Below, piece after piece: positions 61,236-64,000 of a stretch of DNA of 64,000 nucleotides; position 1 is the first letter of the stretch, and each line of letters opens with the position of its first letter. The notes below the pieces were generated by a model that made no database searches, had not been told where the DNA came from, and worked only from the letters and a program-made list of their open reading frames with translations. This DNA is from Cafeteria roenbergensis (lineage: Eukaryota; Sar; Bigyra; Bicosoecida; Cafeteriaceae). The DNA is taken from assembly GCA_008330645.1 (NCBI GenBank), contig VLTN01000007.1, forward strand, positions 62,001 to 126,000, read 5' to 3'. Both the position numbers and the translations under genes were made by a program.

Positions 61236-62745
61236 ATGTCCTTCTTTCCGACCTACCAGGAGTCCAGGCACCTCCGCAGGTGGCTGTGGCGGCACCGCGG
61301 CGAGGTGGTCGTCGGGGCGGCCTGCCTGGCGACGGCTGCGGCGGTGGCGAGCGCGCTGCTGCTGGGCGGCGAGAAGGACCACCCTGTCGCAGACGCAGAC
61401 GCGGCCGACGCGGGCCCGGACGCCGCGGCAGACGACTGTTGCGGCGCCCAGCGCGGCAGCGCGCCCGAGGCGGCCACTGCCAAGGGGGCACTTGCGTCGG
61501 ACTCGTCCTCCGACAGCGACCCGGGTGCCATTTGCGAGCACGCCGCGAGGCTTCCGAGGGTGAGACAGACCACCGCGCCCTCTTCGCTGCCCTCCCGCCC
61601 CAGAGCAGGGCGCTTCCTCCCGCGCGGCCCCGCCCCCGCGCGCCGCTGCCCGCGCGGGCTCGTCGGCAGTTGCCGGGCGGGGTGCGGGGGCGCGGCAGGC
61701 GGAGCGCGCTGGCCCTCGAGTCCCGAGCGACCGGCTCGCCATTTCCGTTCGCCGCCTCGCTCCGCCTGGCCACGCGCTGGCAGCGCCCCCGGGCCTGCCC
61801 AGCCGAGCCGCCCCCTCGCCCCGCCCGGGGACCCCTCCGGGTCGCCAGTGCTGCAGGCGACCTGGGCTGCGCGCTCGAGCCGCTGATGCGCCGTCTTGAC
61901 CGCAGGCCAGCGATGCTTCAAAGGAAGCTCAACTTGACCTCTCGACAAGTCGCCGACCGCCCGCCGCACGCCACCACGCGTCCGACTCGGCGCCGGGCTG
62001 CCCGCGCAGCGGCGTGGGCCGCCGGAGGGCAGCCACCGCGCGCGGGCCGAGCTCTCCGCTCGTGATTGTGCCCGGCGGCGGCGCGAGGCCCCGGCCAGCT
62101 GTCGAGTCCTCGCCGACTGCCGCCTCCGCCAGCAGCGCCGGCGTTGCGGGCGACGCCCACGGCCTCGGCAATGCCCGCTTGCTGGCAGCCCTCGGCCTGA
62201 GCCCCGCCTTCGTGGCCATGCAGACGGGCCAGCCCAGCTCGCAGGGCCTGCAAGCCTTCACCTCAGACCTCTCCATCGCGGCCTCTGCCGCGCCCTACGC
62301 TCCCTCGGCCGACTCCCCCGCGGCGGCCTCGCGGTACCCCACGGGGCCCGTCCTTCGGGAGCCGTCTGCGCTGAGCATCGGCCTCGCGGCTGGGGACCAC
62401 CGCCCCCACGACAAGGAGTCCTGCCGCGCCGCCAACGCGAGCAACCGCGCCCACAGCGGAGGGGGCAACCTGAGCAGCCCGCAGTGGGGCTGGTACGAGT
62501 CCTTTTCGCCCCAGCTGGGGCCGCCGGGCACCCGGGCTATCGCCTCGGCGCAGGCCGCCCTGGGCACTGCCCCGCGGCAATTCACGCCGGCGGCGTCGGC
62601 GCCGCTGGCGGCCCGGTCGCCGGTGCCCCCCGCCGCAGACCCAGCTGCAGCCACGGCCAAGTCGCCGCCCCGGCCGTCTGACGGCTTGGACATGTACGTC
62701 TCGGGAATGGGCGGGCTGCCGCTTCCCGGAGCAGGGCCAAACTGA
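61236..62745 (+). CDS. Unknown N-terminally membrane-anchored protein
   Basis: Exon 1 61236-61559 and exon 2 61906-62745 (intron 346 bp, gtgaga...ccgcag, phase 0) give 387 aa. The N-terminus MSFFPTYQESRHLRRWLWRH is followed by one hydrophobic helix VVVGAACLATAAAVASALLL (~25-44), then an acidic Asp/Ala segment and a long Ala/Pro/Ser-rich region with short conserved-looking blocks (LLAALGLSPAFVAMQTGQ, GLDMYVSGMGGLPLPGAG). The basic-then-hydrophobic start recalls peroxin-3, but the remainder does not match PEX3. Function unknown; membrane anchoring is the only supported inference. Confidence 0.6.
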
Positions 62746-63197
62746 CTCGGCAAACCGCGAGCCGCTGCTGGAGATGCAGTGCCAGGTCGGGCCCCGACGC
62801 GGCCAGCTCCGGTCGCATGGCCCCGGGCGCTCGCTTATGATCCGGAATTGATGATTTTGGGAACGGTGGACTGAGGGCTGCTTGAGTGCGGAACCCGGGA
62901 GTTGTTCACTTGTGTGTGCGTGCGCGTGGATGCCGGGGCGCGCGCTCGGCCTGGGTCTTGCCAGGCCTCGAGCGCGCCGCCTGCGAGCCTGCAGCGCGCT
63001 GCCAACGAGCTATGAGAACCGACGGCGGGCCCCGCCCCGGGTCGGCGGCCCGCGCCTGCGCGCGGCTGCCGGCCGAACGGCAACCGCCGCTCGCGGCACG
63101 CTTCAAACTCGGCAGCCTTGCGCCCATCTTGCAGCGCTCTGCCGCCAGTCTGCAGGCTCGCGCGAGCACTCGGCAGGCCCGCGCCCCTGCTGGCGAG
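62746..63197. other. 452 bp interval upstream of PIG-V
   Basis: No gene seen. A GT/GC-rich tract lies at about 62908-62930 (after the upstream gene), and GCTCTGCCG at 63136-63144. Confidence 0.5.
63136..63144 (-). promoter_or_regulatory. CGGCAGAGC motif (minus strand) upstream of PIG-V
   Basis: Exact nonamer in reverse orientation, ending 53 bp before ATG 63198. Confidence 0.45.
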
Positions 63198-64000
63198 ATG
63201 CGCGACGAGGCGCGCACAGCGCTCGCGGCCGCCCTCGTGCGCGGCGCGGTGGTGGCGGTGGCGGTGGTCACCGCGATGCTGGGCCGGCCTTACGACGACA
63301 GCATCGCAGTGGCTACGCCCCCTCTCGCCCCCGCCGCTGCCGCTGCTGAGGCCCCGGGGGCAGGCGCCGTGTCCTGGCTGGACGGCCTGCTGCTGCGGGC
63401 GGTCGTGCCGCTCGCCTCGTGGGACGGCGTGTTTTTCCAGCGAATTGCCGAGGCCGGCTACGAGTACGAGCAGTTCCACGCCTTCTTCCCGCTCGTGCCT
63501 GCGGTGGGGCGTGCCGTGTCCATCTGGGTCGTGCAGCCGATCTGCGCGGCAGCCGGCCAGCCTCTGAGCCCTCGCGTGTCCTGGGCTGTCGCGGCCGTGC
63601 TCGTGTCAAACGTGTCCCACGTCGTCGCCTGCGTCCTGCTGCTGTGGCTGACCGAGCGCGTCCTTGCCGTACCTGCCGGCAGGGGGACGAGCGGAAGCAG
63701 TCGGGCCGCGTCCAAGGCGGCCGCCCGGCGCCTGGCCGTCACGGCAGCCACGCTCTTCGCCATCACGCCGGCAGGCGTCTTCGCCTCGGCAGCCTACACC
63801 GAGTCGCTCTTCGCCGCCCTGACCTTTGGCGGCCTGCTCCTCGTGGAGCGCGCCCGCTCGCTGGTCGTGGAGGCGACGGCTGCGGAGAGGGCTGGGTCCT
63901 GGGCGGGCGCCCTTGGTTTCGCCAGCGCCGGCGCGCTGGTGCTCGCGGCAGCAACGCTGGCCCGTTCCAACGGCGCCACACACGCCGGGTACCTGGGGTA
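63198..64000 (+). CDS. PIGV: GPI mannosyltransferase 2 (PIG-V/Gpi18), 3' end outside window
   Basis: ER multi-pass enzyme adding the second mannose during GPI-anchor synthesis. The frame from ATG 63198 (MRDEARTALAAALVRGAVVA) stays open to the window edge, 267 residues visible. Landmarks colinear with human PIGV: first hydrophobic helix, then PLASWDGVFFQRIAEAGYEY (human HWDAEHFLFIAEHGYLYE), EQFHAFFPLVPAVGR (human NFAFFPGFPL), ATLFAITPAGVFASAAYTES (human LFCLSPANVFLAAGYSEA), LFAALTFGGLLLVERAR (human LFALLTFSAMGQLERGR) and LARSNG (human GVRSNG). The catalytic Asp of this GT-C family is probably that in SWDG. No intron in the visible part. Confidence 0.92.
   Translation, partial: MRDEARTALAAALVRGAVVAVAVVTAMLGRPYDDSIAVATPPLAPAAAAAEAPGAGAVSWLDGLLLRAVVPLASWDGVFFQRIAEAGYEYEQFHAFFPLVPAVGRAVSIWVVQPICAAAGQPLSPRVSWAVAAVLVSNVSHVVACVLLLWLTERVLAVPAGRGTSGSSRAASKAAARRLAVTAATLFAITPAGVFASAAYTESLFAALTFGGLLLVERARSLVVEATAAERAGSWAGALGFASAGALVLAAATLARSNGATHAGYLG

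Noticed and set aside
60541-61773. Large overlapping open frames on both strands between Chl1 and PIG-V
   Set aside because: Low-complexity Arg/Pro/Ala translations with no motif; interval best explained as promoter/leader sequence.
61236-62745. Peroxin-3 (PEX3) as identity of the 61236 gene
   Set aside because: Only the basic N-terminus plus single helix is reminiscent; the conserved PEX3 core is not visible.
1-64000. Viral, Polinton-like, LTR or CRISPR elements
   Set aside because: No capsid, integrase, polymerase or reverse-transcriptase similarity, no long terminal repeats, no AT-rich island and no spaced direct-repeat array were seen.

Overview
This is nuclear DNA of a very GC-rich, intron-bearing unicellular eukaryote. 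Evidence: spliceosomal introns of about 100-450 bp (donor mostly GTGAG/GTGCG, acceptor almost always GCAG), and typical eukaryotic genes (LSm2, Utp13/TBL3, NEMF, CPSF30, OST48, COPB1, PIG-V, kinesin-13, Chl1/DDX11, ataxin-2). No plastid gene is seen. A kinesin-13 and a FAM194-domain protein suggest a flagellate. A high-GC heterotrophic flagellate such as a bicosoecid (Cafeteria-like) stramenopile fits, but that assignment is inference. No virus-like element, LTR element, rRNA, tRNA or CRISPR was recognised.

Layout. 1-4.1 kb: C-terminal end of an unknown gene, an unknown coiled-coil gene, LSm2 (-), an RsmJ-type rRNA methyltransferase (+). 4.4-17.6 kb: NEMF/Rqc2 (+), UTP13 (-), a bacterial-type isoleucyl-tRNA synthetase (+). 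17.8-26.6 kb is the most accessory-looking part: two related ankyrin-repeat genes in which each internal exon encodes one repeat, an RCC1-repeat membrane protein (-) between them, and two copies of a ~0.46 kb dispersed repeat. 26.9-36.6 kb: CPSF30 with YTH and probable DCD-like domains, FRA10AC1, OST48 (-), kinesin-13. 37.0-45.8 kb: ataxin-2 (-), succinyl-CoA:3-ketoacid CoA-transferase, a coiled-coil protein, a cinnamoyl-CoA/dihydroflavonol-type reductase (-). 46.2-64 kb: a FAM194/thioredoxin-like/receiver-like protein (-), a saposin-like secreted protein, a possible TIM17-family protein (-), an IAH1-type GDSL esterase, beta-COP, Chl1/DDX11 (-), an unknown membrane-anchored protein, and the 5' part of PIG-V.

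Most genes are housekeeping: rRNA processing (UTP13, RsmJ), translation and ribosome rescue (IleRS, NEMF), mRNA 3'-end formation and splicing (CPSF30, FRA10AC1, LSm2), RNA-granule control (ataxin-2), secretory pathway (OST48, PIG-V, beta-COP, saposin-like). Genes are densely packed, often as divergent pairs separated by 140-450 bp.

Main discovery lead: the nonamer CGGCAGAGC (either strand, at most one mismatch) lies about 50-110 bp upstream of the start codon of most genes, is sometimes shared by divergent pairs, and recurs across the window far more often than base composition predicts. It looks like an undescribed promoter element. Other leads are the exon-per-repeat ankyrin genes (one with a TGG-to-TAG change that appears to have become a splice acceptor) and two unusual multidomain architectures. 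Exon joins were worked out by eye from splice signals, reading frame and homology; no transcript evidence was available.
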